This document shows, piece after piece, positions 8,065-15,089 of a DNA stretch of 15,089 nt (its first letter is position 1; the number at the start of each line of letters is the position of its first letter). Source of the DNA: Acanthamoeba sp. SK_2022b (taxonomy: Eukaryota > Discosea > Longamoebia > Acanthamoebidae); assembly GCA_027943245.1 (NCBI GenBank), contig JANDJZ010000918.1, positions 1-15,089 on the forward strand. Reading direction: 5' to 3'. The translations under genes were made by a program, and so were the position numbers. Under the pieces are notes generated by a model. The model had not been told where the DNA came from. It saw only the letters and a list, made by a program, of their open reading frames with translations, and made no database searches.

Positions 8065-9599
8065 TCAGTGCTTCCAGTGCTTCCAGCCGTGCGTGTCGAG
8101 CATGCGCCGGAAGGCCACCATGGCCTCGTCCTCGGTGTAGTCGGACCGGTTGGAGAGGTCGAGCCTGCCGCCGCCCGAGCCCAACATGGCCGCGATGTCC
8201 ACCATCACCTGATCCAGACGGTAGGCTGCAACGCAAAGAAAACGAACGTGTGAGAACACTCAACAGCGGCCGTCGACCCACGACGCAACGAGAAGACGAC
8301 AGGCGACATACTCGCGATCCAGCCGTCGTTGGTGAGCATGAGGGTACAGATGGACCCGCCGACCGTGACGTGGCCCGTGCGGAAGGCGAAGCGGGGCCGC
8401 ACGACCCTGATGAAGGGCGGGCTGAACGGGAAGTTGGGCGGGAAGGTCACGTGCAGCGTGATGTGCTCCTGCTCATTGTCATCGTCGTTGATGTTGACGT
8501 TGACGTTGAGACCCAGTCAGCACGGCCCACGTCTGTCGCGTTTCCAAGGCCGGAGCGCGGCGGAGGGAGGCGTACCAGGTTGAGCTGCTTCATGTCCTGG
8601 TAGAGCGGCTCGTCCTTGGGGATGCTGAACAGCTTGACCTCCCACTGCGCGATGTTATCGTTGAGCGGAGCGGCGTCGTAGCCCTGCAGCACGCACGTCG
8701 CGAGGTTAGCCCACACATCGAACGAACGTTCGCGGTGGTAGGAAGTCACGTGTTGACGGTACCCTGTCCTCGCGGCTGGTCTTGAGGATGTCGCGGTACT
8801 GCTGGATGATGGCCTGCACGCCACTGGGCTCGTAGCCGGCAGGAATGATGAACTTGCTGGTGTCGATCTGGGGCTCGGGCGTGTAGGTCTTCTTGGGACC
8901 CTTCTCGACCTTGCTGAAGCATTCGTCGTCGAAGCCATCGTCCTCGTCTTCCTCTTCCTCTTCGTCCTCATCGCCGTCCGAGAGCTCCTCGTCGCTGAGT
9001 GCAGAGTACTGCTGCGTGCAGAACATGAGGGCCTCGCCCACGCTCTTGGACTCCATCACGAACTCGAGCGTGTTGTTGACCCAGTCTTCAGAGAGGTCGT
9101 CAGATGACACGCACCAGACGTCCTCGGGTTCTGCACAGGTGGACACAGCACAACAGAAATTGAGGCCACCATCGAGAAGGGCAGGCAAGATTCGAGTAGC
9201 ACGGCGGCAGGCAAAAATAGTCGTAAATGGAAAAGCGAGATTAAATCGCCTAGCCGACATGCACTCATTAGCGGAAAGCATACCAACTGGATACGTGAGC
9301 TCAAAGTTGAGCTTTTCATCGCCAATAGTGAAGTGGAACCTGTGCTCGGTCTCGTCGGTCTTGACGTACTCGATTTGTTCGGAATTCTTGGACGAAGCCA
9401 GCCATTCTTTGAGGGCGGGCAGGAAGACCTTGCCGGTGGGGTCTCGCACCTTCTTGGCAGGTGCAGCCTCAGCGCTCTTGCTGCTCTTCTTCTTCTCCTT
9501 CTTCTCTTTCTTCTCCTTCTTCTCCTTTTTATCCTTCTTCACCTCCTTTGGCGAAGCCGGCGCCTCCTTCTTCTCCTTCTTCTTGCCAAGGCCCAACAT
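8065..9599 (-). CDS. UBE2Q: Ubiquitin-conjugating enzyme E2, UBE2Q type
   Basis: Predicted E2 that accepts ubiquitin as a thioester and passes it to substrates or E3 ligases. Exons (minus): 9599-9284, 9130-8763, 8683-8576, 8468-8312, 8225-8065; GT-AG, phases agree, 369 aa. Residues 6-45 are a Lys/Glu-rich low-complexity stretch. An RWD-like N-terminal region follows (~50-160, with DVWCVSSDD and WVNNTLEFV), then an acidic Asp/Glu run, then the UBC fold from ~210. Key UBC blocks are VTFPPNFPFSPPFIRVV, VGGSICTLMLTNDGW with the predicted catalytic Cys at ~305, and YRLDQVMVDIAAML. The layout (N-terminal RWD-like domain, PPF.RVV, Cys followed by GW) matches UBE2Q1/Q2 rather than canonical HPN-type E2s; no HPN triad is seen. 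The ATG at 9599 is the first in frame. It is divergent with the small gene at 9729. Confidence 0.85.
8487..8510. repeat. GTTGAY hexamer x4 in a UBE2Q intron
   Basis: Four consecutive six-base units (GTTGAT, GTTGAC, GTTGAC, GTTGAG) lie just upstream, in the minus sense, of the acceptor of intron 3. They are not coding. Confidence 0.8.
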
Positions 9600-9728
9600 C
9601 TTCCTGTCCTAGTCCTAGCGTTGTTGGTGTATGTGTGCTAATCGAACAAGCGCTTTGCACAGAAGCTTTGCTTTTTGCCTGCGTTGCCATATTGTTTCGG
9701 TGAATCGACGTTTTGCTATGTCTGGATA
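9600..9728. promoter_or_regulatory. Compact divergent promoter region (129 bases)
   Basis: The only space between the UBE2Q start codon (minus, 9599) and the ATG of the small plus-strand gene (9729). It must contain both 5' leaders and probably both core promoters. No TATA box was assigned. Confidence 0.5.
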
Positions 9729-9729
9729 A
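9718..9729 (+). promoter_or_regulatory. Three-codon upstream ORF overlapping a start codon
   Basis: ATG-TCT-GGA-TAA, whose last base A is the first base of the main ATG at 9729 (TAATG). This arrangement could allow or limit reinitiation on the small gene. Whether the transcript includes it is unknown. Confidence 0.35.
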
Positions 9730-10081
9730 TGCTAGGCAAGGTAGCCACGGCCAAGCTGGACCACCAACACGGTGTCATGCTGATGAGGATCTATGATGAC
9801 GCCACAAAGGAATGGGTATATGTGATGAAGGTCCAACATCGTCGCCCACCATCCCCTTTTGCATCCACTAAACTCGTAGCACGACCCAGATCGTGTACAG
9901 GGTGAGGTGGATCGCGAGTACGTCGGACTACTGGACCACCATCCACATCGACAAGCACCGCTCCCTCAGCCCATCGGCCAAGTCCTTGAAGGACCTACAC
10001 TGCCGCCTCCTCGAATGTGCAGCCGCCTTAGGGCTCGAGAGGTTCCGCTTCGAGCAGGGAGACGTAATGGAGCTGCAGTAG
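9729..10081 (+). CDS. Small conserved-looking protein of unknown function (97 aa)
   Basis: Not recognised. The model has two exons, 9729-9830 and 9890-10081, joined by a 59-base GT-AG intron in phase 0. The join makes a continuous beta-rich stretch (EWVYVMK then IVYRVRWIAS) followed by TTIHIDKHRS and an amphipathic helix (LKDLHCRLLECAAALGLE). This argues for an alpha/beta fold rather than noise. There is no signal peptide, membrane helix or obvious catalytic motif. The start is the only in-frame ATG before HQHGVMLM. An alternative acceptor at 9901 gives a different, Pro/His-rich frame that looks less protein-like and was not chosen. It is convergent with the PH-HMA gene, whose stop lies 113 bases on. 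Confidence 0.55.
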
Positions 10082-10194
10082 ACGGTCCATATCTCTCCCA
10101 TCGTCGAGGGGAGTTGTTGACCATTCCACCACTTATGAACATGAAGGTGTTGTGAAAACGACTGAGCCAGTGGTTGTATTTTCTGGATCGCGCG

Positions 10195-10932
10195 CTAGAA
10201 CGAGTTGGGCACGAGTGTGGGAACGAAGCCGGCCTCCTCCAAGAACCCGATGAGGTCGTGCGTGTCGATGACGCCCTTGATCTTCACCTTCTCCTCCTCC
10301 ATCTCTATCTTGTAGTCCTCCACGCCCTGTCGTCATCCATTCGTTGTTTGTTGTTTGTTGTTGTTTGTTTGTTGTTTGTTGTGTTTGCTTCTTTAGCCAC
10401 GAAAGGAGGGAGCGCGTGGGAGACTGTGAGAGCACGCACCGGCGTGACGGAGAGGATGGCCCTCACCTTCTTCTCGCAGCACTCGCACAGCATGCCCCGC
10501 ACCACCAGGCTCACCTCGTCGGCCTTGGCCGCTCCCGCGTGCTTGTCCACCTGCGCGCCAATCCGGAAATCAACTGTTGTGAGCGCGGACAACAACTGCA
10601 GCCACGGTCCCTCGCGCTCGAGCCACCTTGTGCGTGGGAGTGCCGGCAAAGGAGGGTCGTGAGGGGTCCGGCGTTCGCCCGATGATGCCGTTGAGCCGCG
10701 CGATGGCGTCGGCGATGGCTTCGTGCCACTCGTGCATCTCGCTGGGCTCCTCGCTGTAGACGTAGAACGTGCGCTCCACCGCCACGATCTCCAGCGAGTC
10801 GTTCCTGCCCGTCTTGGCCAGGCCATCGCTCACCTTGCTCTCGGCATCCAATGTGATCGTACCTACGTGCGCGCAGGGCCGGTTTATTATCAAACCTGTA
10901 TGTGTGCGTGTGCGTGTGCGTGTGCGTGTGCA

Positions 10933-10976
<44 letters not shown>

Positions 10977-11335
10977 CATGTTGCATGTGTGTGCGCCGGA
11001 GACGAGTTGGCTCGCGCACCGGATGGCTCAGCAGACTGCCACAAACGCGAGAGCAGTCAGCTCCGGTCTCGAAGAAAGCGAAGGTGGGGGGGGGGAGTCA
11101 GTACGGTGCGGTCGGGGAAGTAGAAGAGGTGGTTGCCCTTCAGCACGAACCACCTCTGCGGCGAAGAGGAAGGACACGAACAGAGAGGCAGAACGTGTAA
11201 ACATAAGGGCAGCAGAAGACGAACTGACTTTATTGCAGCTGAAGCTTCACGGCGCACCTTCTTCCAGTTGCGGATCAAGCCGCCTTGCTTGATGAGGTAG
11301 CCCTCCTTTGCTATGGGCACCGAGGAGGACCTCAT
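10195..11335 (-). CDS. PH domain - heavy-metal-associated (HMA) domain protein
   Basis: About 202 aa. Exons (minus): 11335-11258, 11155-11105 (end uncertain), 10862-10627, 10550-10440, 10326-10195. Residues 1-110 form a pleckstrin-homology domain: AKEGYLIKQGGLIRNWKKRWFVLKG, HLFYFPD, GTITLDAES, and the C-terminal helix with its invariant Trp in EMHEWHEAIADAI. PH domains bind phosphoinositides or proteins at membranes. Residues ~132-197 form an HMA (ferredoxin-like) domain: EVSLVVRGMLCECCEKKV, with C144 and C147 as the CxxC metal pair plus an extra C146, then GVEDYKIEMEEEKVKIKG and IGFLEEAGF, as in copper chaperones and plant HIPPs. A role in metal delivery at a membrane is inferred from this domain pair. 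The exon 2/3 junction is off by one base with normal GT-AG sites (see findings). It is divergent with the gene at 11419. Confidence 0.8.
10342..10386. repeat. TTTG/TTG repeat in a PH-HMA intron
   Basis: An irregular run of TTG and TTTG units (CAA/CAAA on the coding strand) near the 3' end of intron 4 (10327-10439), so it is not coding. Confidence 0.75.
10898..10985. repeat. GTGTGC-rich minisatellite in a PH-HMA intron
   Basis: Imperfect tandem GTGTGC/GTGTGCGC units with occasional CATG interruptions inside intron 2 (about 10863-11104) of the minus-strand PH-HMA gene. It appears as His/Thr/Arg or Cys/Val runs in spurious frames. Confidence 0.9.
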
Positions 11336-11418
11336 CTTTATCTCTTTGTTTCTTTATGTTTATTTATTGACAACAAAAGAAACCAAACAATAAACAAGTT
11401 GTTGCAAACGCAGATGAG
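11336..11418. promoter_or_regulatory. Very short divergent promoter region (83 bases)
   Basis: Only 83 bases separate the start codons of the PH-HMA gene (minus) and the secreted glycosidase-like gene (plus). The stretch is A/T-rich, unlike the flanking exons, and contains TTTATTTATTGAC near its middle. A shared bidirectional core promoter is inferred from the spacing. Confidence 0.5.
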
Positions 11419-11422
11419 ATGA
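11414..11422 (+). promoter_or_regulatory. Two-codon upstream ORF overlapping a start codon
   Basis: ATG-AGA-TGA begins five bases before, and its stop overlaps, the main ATG at 11419. If the upstream ATG is in the mRNA it could affect initiation. The main ATG is preferred because it opens a clear signal peptide. Confidence 0.3.
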
Positions 11423-13943
11423 AGGCAAGATGTTGGGTGGTCGTCCTGGCGGTCGCCATTTTCGTGAGTTGCACAGCCGCACAGGCGAGTGACCGCTATT
11501 CGCTCTGGTGCGGTAAGCCCTACCCAGATCCGAATGGCTCGTCTTTGCCGCCAGACAGCAGCACGGAGGGCGAGGGCCCTGGCTGCGTGAGCACAAGGCA
11601 GGGCTTGGTGCCCGCCCTGCTCGGTTTTGATCGAAGCGCCATCGTGCTCGTTGATCTCAACTGGCCCATTTGTGAAAGATGGCCACTCTCCGCGCCACCT
11701 GGCCCCTTGAAGTCGATTTACGAATTGCAGGTGGAGATGAAGACGAGCCCACAAGCCACCTTGGCCACCAAATGGCTTCATGTAGACCCTCTCCATAACA
11801 GCACGACCCTCGAAATCGAGATTGATCTCGACGCCCTGCTACTCGCCGATGCCCAAGGCGCCGCCAACGACGTCCTACTCGTCGTCTCCCTCCGCCGTCG
11901 CGGCGGGCCGCCGCACGACTCCCAGCCCGCCGTCCAGGACGCCGCGTGGCTGACGGTCGACGTCCAGTCGTTGGCCTTTGTGCAAACGTCGGCGGCCACC
12001 GGTGGCCGCCAGGGCGTTGTGCGGGTCGACTACCGGCCCTCCCGCTCGGGCGCGCTGCTGCTTGTGGACGGCGACCAGCCCTTCTTTCCCTTCGCCTACT
12101 ACTACAACTGGGGCGGCTATCTGCGTATGTCACGTCGTGTGTCGTGTGTCGTGTGTCGTGTGTCGTGTGTCGTGTGTCGTGTGTCGTGTGCTCAATTGCG
12201 ACAACACACAGATCGCGGGCCGGAGCTGTTGGAGGAGATCGCGGCGGCGGGCTTCAACGCGATCCATCCGGTGCCTCCGTTCGACCCGCCCGCCAGCCCC
12301 GCGGGCCACTCGCTGCACGATTGGTTCGATCGCTGCCACGACCTGGGCCTCCGCTTCCACTACGACCTCCGCCACTCCTACAAGAACCTCACCCAGGTCA
12401 ACCGCCCCTCTCTCTTTCCCTCCTTCCCTCTGCAATGCACTCTGATGTCTGCGAGTAGGTCCAGCTCGAGGTGGAGGCCTACAGGGACCACCCGGCCCTG
12501 CTGTCATGGTGCTCGCACACATCCAACTGCTGCAGTTATGCTGTGGCCCTGTCCGGTCTTCAGCAGCAGCCAACCCCCCCCTCTCCCCCCCTCTCGCGTG
12601 CGCAGGTACGTCGCGGACGAGCCGGACGGTCCCGGCGACGATCCCGCGCTCGCCCTGGCGGCCTACCAGCTCGTCAAAAGGTGGGATTGGCCGCCTGGCG
12701 GATTGGCGGGGCAGCTCGCTCGCTCACGCGCCGCTTTCTGCCAGACTCGATCCGCGGCATCCGGTGTCGCTGGTGCTCAACTGCCGGCGCACTTCGCCTT
12801 CGTTCGTCGAGGCCACCGACGTGATGATGACCGACGTCTACCCCATCGGTGCGGGCTCGAATCGTCGTCTACTTCCATTTTTATAGTTTTTATTTTTAAT
12901 TATTTTTATTTTAAATTATTTTATTTATTTTGACCGCCAACCACGACCATCGCGCAGGGATCGACGCCACGCGGTGCAACGCCACGTTCGGCGTGTGCGG
13001 CTGCGACGAGTGCGAGGGCCGGCCCTCCGATGTCGCACGCCGCCTGGACCACTACCGCGGGTCGTGGCCGCCTGCCCTCCGGCACGGCATGCCCCTGTGG
13101 ATCGGTACGTGCCACACGCGCGCGCGTGCGCTGGCTCGGGCGAGGCTCACGGGCTTGGGGGCAGTGCTGCAGGCGTTTGGCGGCGAGCACCACTGGTCGC
13201 GCCTGCCTACGCCGAGGGAGGTTCGGCTGATGACCTACCTCGCCCTCATGCACGACGCCAACGTACGCTTGCCCCCCCCGTCGGCCAATGGGGTCTCGAC
13301 TGCATTTAATGTTTTATTTTTAAATATATTGATTTTTTTATTATTTTAATCAGGGCATCTTCTATTGGCTGTACCCGGTGGGCGACAGCGACGATGCCAC
13401 GTCGCTGGATGCCGAGATCAGGCGGCTGTGCAGCCAAGTACTGCGCACACTGGTCCCTTTCATTGTGGACGGCAGCCGGGCCGACGTCGTAGAGGTGCCC
13501 GTCTCGTACAGTGTTGGTTGATGGCCTATCGTGGTCTCCTCACGTTGGACGCAACGCAGGTCACTTCGTCCAACGCTGCGGTGGAGGTCAGGGCGTGGAC
13601 CAAGTCTGATGGAACCACCTTGCTCCTCGTCGCCAACACCGAAGCCGAGCCAGGTGGCCTCTCCCTTTCCCTACACGCATTCCATGCATTCCGGTGGCTC
13701 ACCACCGCGCTGTGCTCAGCCGCGACCAGCGTTGGTGTGCGCTCGCGTGGTCTCGACGACACGGACAGCTGGCGCGTGTCACGCCTCTTTGTTGAAGGAG
13801 ACGACGCCAGACCCGAAGGTGAGCTTGTGATCGACGGGTCTCGCGCGGCCCAGATCGAGTTGCTGGCCTTGGAGGCTCGGGCCTACCTGCTCCAACCGGC
13901 AGAGGAACACAGACCACTCACCGATGCCCACGTCATCCTGTGA
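11419..13943 (+). CDS. Secreted TIM-barrel glycoside hydrolase-like protein
   Basis: Predicted extracellular or vacuolar carbohydrate-active protein. Exons: 11419-12124, 12212-12396, 12459-12508, 12606-12680, 12745-12848, 12958-13104, 13165-13262, 13354-13494 (or 13512), 13560-13943, possibly with an extra in-frame intron 13654-13719; 607-629 aa. Residues 1-23 are a signal peptide (VVVLAVAIFVSCTAAQA). A beta-rich region follows to ~215. Next comes a barrel start typical of glycosidases, VDGDQPFFPFAYYYNWGGYL, then LLEEIAAAGFNAIHPV, CHDLGLRFHYDLRHS, AYRDHPALLSWYVADEPDG (D318-E319-P320, E319 a candidate acid/base), VMMTDVYPIG, a Cys-rich loop (CGCDEC), VLQAFGG and LMHDANGIFYWLYP. A C-terminal beta-sandwich ends with LEARAYLL. 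The DEP motif after strand 4 and the FYW near the end fit GH clan A-like barrels, but no named GH family was recognised. N-glycosylation motifs (NGSS, NSTT, NLTQ, NATF) fit secretion. Confidence 0.7.
12134..12189. repeat. Heptamer GTCGTGT x8 tandem repeat in intron 1
   Basis: Eight perfect seven-base copies (56 bases) lie inside the 87-base intron 12125-12211 of the glycosidase-like gene. The intron is a multiple of three and has no stop codon. Confidence 0.95.
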
Positions 13944-14096
13944 ATAATTAATTTATAAATTGCATATTAAAACAGGAAATAATTATAATTTTACACGCCT
14001 CATTTATTGGTTGTTCTGTCATGGCTGGTTGGGCAACAGGCCTGAAAAGCAGCAAACCAAAGAGCTTCTAACAAACAACACAAGCACACAAAGAAG
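13944..14096. other. A/T-rich intergenic gap (153 bases)
   Basis: This joins the 3' end of the glycosidase-like gene to the ATG of the small gene at 14097. It contains a candidate poly(A) hexamer ATTAAA at 13966-13971, 23 bases after the stop. The A-rich leader just before 14097 is a favourable start context. Confidence 0.45.
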
Positions 14097-14438
14097 ATGG
14101 CAAGCAAGGTCAACAAGTGGGAGCAGAAGATTGCTGATGCCAATCCCAAGCCCGACTACAAGGTAGGTGAGGAGAAGAAGACCTGGAAGACCAACGGCCA
14201 CTCTGGCGGTGGCCACACCGCGCACGGTGCGTCTTCTCTCGCGTCGCCCCTGCCTGTCTTTTGCATTGGCTCACTCGCCCCCCCACCAGACGGCAAGTAC
14301 AAGGCGGCCACTGTCAAGACGCCCACCACCTTCAAGTAGGCCCCGCCCCTCCTTCCCTTCCTTTCATAGTGGTTACTGAACATTAAACGCTGCAGCAAGC
14401 CGCCTCCGCCCAAGAAGAGCCTCACGGACCTCCCCTGA
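14097..14438 (+). CDS. Small basic, probably disordered protein (72 aa)
   Basis: Not recognised. The model has exons 14097-14226, 14290-14335 and 14396-14438 with GT-AG introns and matching phases, ending in TGA at 14436-14438. The protein starts MASKVNKWEQKIADANPKPDYK, is rich in Lys, Gly, Thr and Pro, and ends in a Pro-Lys tail, FNKPPPPKKSLTDLP, that could bind an SH3 or profilin-type partner. If the last intron is retained, an in-frame TAG at 14337 ends the protein after TFK instead, so two C-termini are possible. There is no signal peptide or membrane segment. The A-rich context before the ATG and compact exons look like a real, perhaps abundant, transcript. Function is unknown. Confidence 0.55.
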
Positions 14439-14543
14439 GCCTGTGTCCAACAAGTGGGCGACGCGAGTAGCATGTAAAAATAAAAATAAAAATAAAATGT
14501 ACAAACAATTTTTTAATTTTTAATTAAAATTGTTGGCTGCGGG
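14439..14543. terminator. Shared A/T-rich 3' end region of two convergent genes
   Basis: Three AATAAA hexamers on the plus strand (14479, 14485, 14491) follow the small gene. An ATTAAA on the minus strand (14512-14517) lies just past the arrestin-like stop at 14544. The 105-base gap probably carries both polyadenylation signals. Confidence 0.55.
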
Positions 14544-15089
14544 TCATTCGCTGGTGGAGCTCATCCCGTTGGTGGTGGAGGAGGAAGATGCGCCGACGAC
14601 GGCGCGATAGCCCTGAAGATGGAGAAGAGGCAGCACGGCCTTGAGCGACGAGTGGCCGCGTATGGGCAGCTCGAGGTGGAGCTCGAAGCTGTCCACAACC
14701 GAGGACGACGGCGATGACGAGGAGGGCGACTGCAGCGAGGAGGAGGAGGACGATGGCGAGGGAAGGCGGTGTAGCATGGAGGGCAGGCGGAAGGCGAAGG
14801 TGCCCTCCTCCCTGCGTCGGCCCTCGATGGGGAAGGAGATGGTGCCCTCCGTCGACGAGAAGCTCGTGTGCGAGTAGTAGCCCAGCGGCACCACCTTCTT
14901 GCCCTTCACGCCTCGGAACGAGATGATCAGGCAACGAATGGTCTTGGACGACCGATTGTCGATCGTCACTGCGTCGCCACGCCAATCGATGCCACGTCAG
15001 CAAAAGGCGCGCGCACAGTGACAATGAACTAAGAGAGTGACGACGATGACGACGATGACGAGGAGGATGATGATGATGTACCGGCGAGG
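14544..15089 (-). CDS. Arrestin-like domain protein, 5' partial
   Basis: Exons (minus): 15089-15082 (only eight bases visible) and 14968-14544, joined in phase 1 across intron 14969-15081 to give GTG-ACG. The 141 or so visible residues begin VTIDNRSSKTIRCLIISF, the beta-strand pattern of arrestin domains (V.IDN.S.K.I). They continue with EGTISFPIEG and AFRLPSMLHRLPS, a Ser-rich loop, then a strand SFELHLELPIRG and a final LPLLHLQG. A Ser/Thr-rich tail ends at TGA 14544-14546. Arrestin-fold adaptors link membrane cargo to endocytosis or signalling. The N-terminal part lies outside the window, so whether it carries further domains, as many amoebal arrestin proteins do, cannot be seen. Confidence 0.6.
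15036..15079. repeat. GAC/GAT triplet-rich tract in an arrestin-gene intron
   Basis: A run of GACGAT, GAGGAG and GATGAT units lies just inside the donor side of intron 14969-15081 of the minus-strand gene. It is not coding in the proposed model. Confidence 0.65.

Noticed and set aside
9907..10155. Alternative Pro/His/Arg-rich frame for exon 2 of the small gene
   Set aside because: The composition looks like an out-of-frame GC-rich reading, and the other acceptor gives a better beta/helix pattern and a stop at 10081.
10511..11044. Minus-strand frames rich in His-Thr-Arg and plus-strand frames rich in Cys-Val over 10900-11000
   Set aside because: These are translations of the GTGTGC repeat inside an intron, not a metal-binding protein.
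11419..12933. 504-codon continuous open frame on the plus strand
   Set aside because: Its first part is the real exon 1 and exon 2, but it then runs through introns. The conserved barrel blocks continue in other frames after GT-AG splicing.
1..15089. tRNA, rRNA, CRISPR array, insertion sequence or retroelement
   Set aside because: No tRNA B-box with cloverleaf arms, no spaced identical repeats with unique spacers, and no transposase or reverse transcriptase motif was seen. The repeats present are simple microsatellites and minisatellites.

Overview
The window looks like nuclear DNA of a gene-dense, GC-rich free-living protist, most likely an Acanthamoeba-like amoeba. Almost every gene is split by short introns (mostly 50-150 bases, GT-AG). 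Exons are GC-rich, while introns and 3' flanks carry A/T-rich or simple-repeat DNA. Intergenic gaps are often under 160 bases. The lineage is inferred from this style; no marker gene proves it. No bacterial operons, rRNA, tRNA, CRISPR array or intact mobile element were seen.

Ten protein genes can be reconstructed by joining exons. (1) 1-2791 (+), 5'-truncated: ankyrin repeats, an acidic insert and a TBC Rab-GAP domain. (2) 3359-5910 (-): a 619-aa lipid kinase with a DAGK/sphingosine-kinase-type catalytic domain and a long disordered N-terminus. (3) 6471-6946 (+): a 138-aa, 12-cysteine protein resembling four-helix copper-storage (Csp/DUF326) proteins. (4) 7073-7908 (+): an MTH1/NUDT1-type Nudix hydrolase in six exons, one only 14 bases long. 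(5) 8065-9599 (-): a UBE2Q-type ubiquitin-conjugating enzyme. (6) 9729-10081 (+): a 97-aa protein of unknown function. (7) 10195-11335 (-): a PH domain joined to a heavy-metal-associated (HMA) domain. (8) 11419-13943 (+): a secreted protein with a TIM-barrel glycosidase-like core. (9) 14097-14438 (+): a 72-aa basic, disordered protein. (10) 14544-15089 (-), 5'-truncated: an arrestin-like domain protein.

Orientation alternates. Genes 1/2, 4/5, 6/7 and 9/10 converge. Genes 2/3, 5/6 and 7/8 diverge, and the last two of these pairs share intergenic regions of only 129 and 83 bases. The genes do not form an obvious pathway. Themes are trafficking and signalling (TBC, lipid kinase, PH, arrestin), protein and nucleotide quality control (UBE2Q, MTH1), and possible copper handling (Csp-like, HMA).

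The most unusual items are the cysteine-rich Csp-like protein in a eukaryote, the PH-HMA fusion, a 14-base microexon carrying the predicted base-recognition Asp pair of MTH1, a CA microsatellite directly abutting a splice acceptor, an eight-copy heptamer inside a stop-free intron, and a cluster of nested inverted repeats in the gap 2792-3358 that could be a structured RNA. Exon coordinates come from splice-site and phase reasoning only. Two junctions (near 1983-2031 and 10863-11110) do not resolve with ordinary GT-AG sites.
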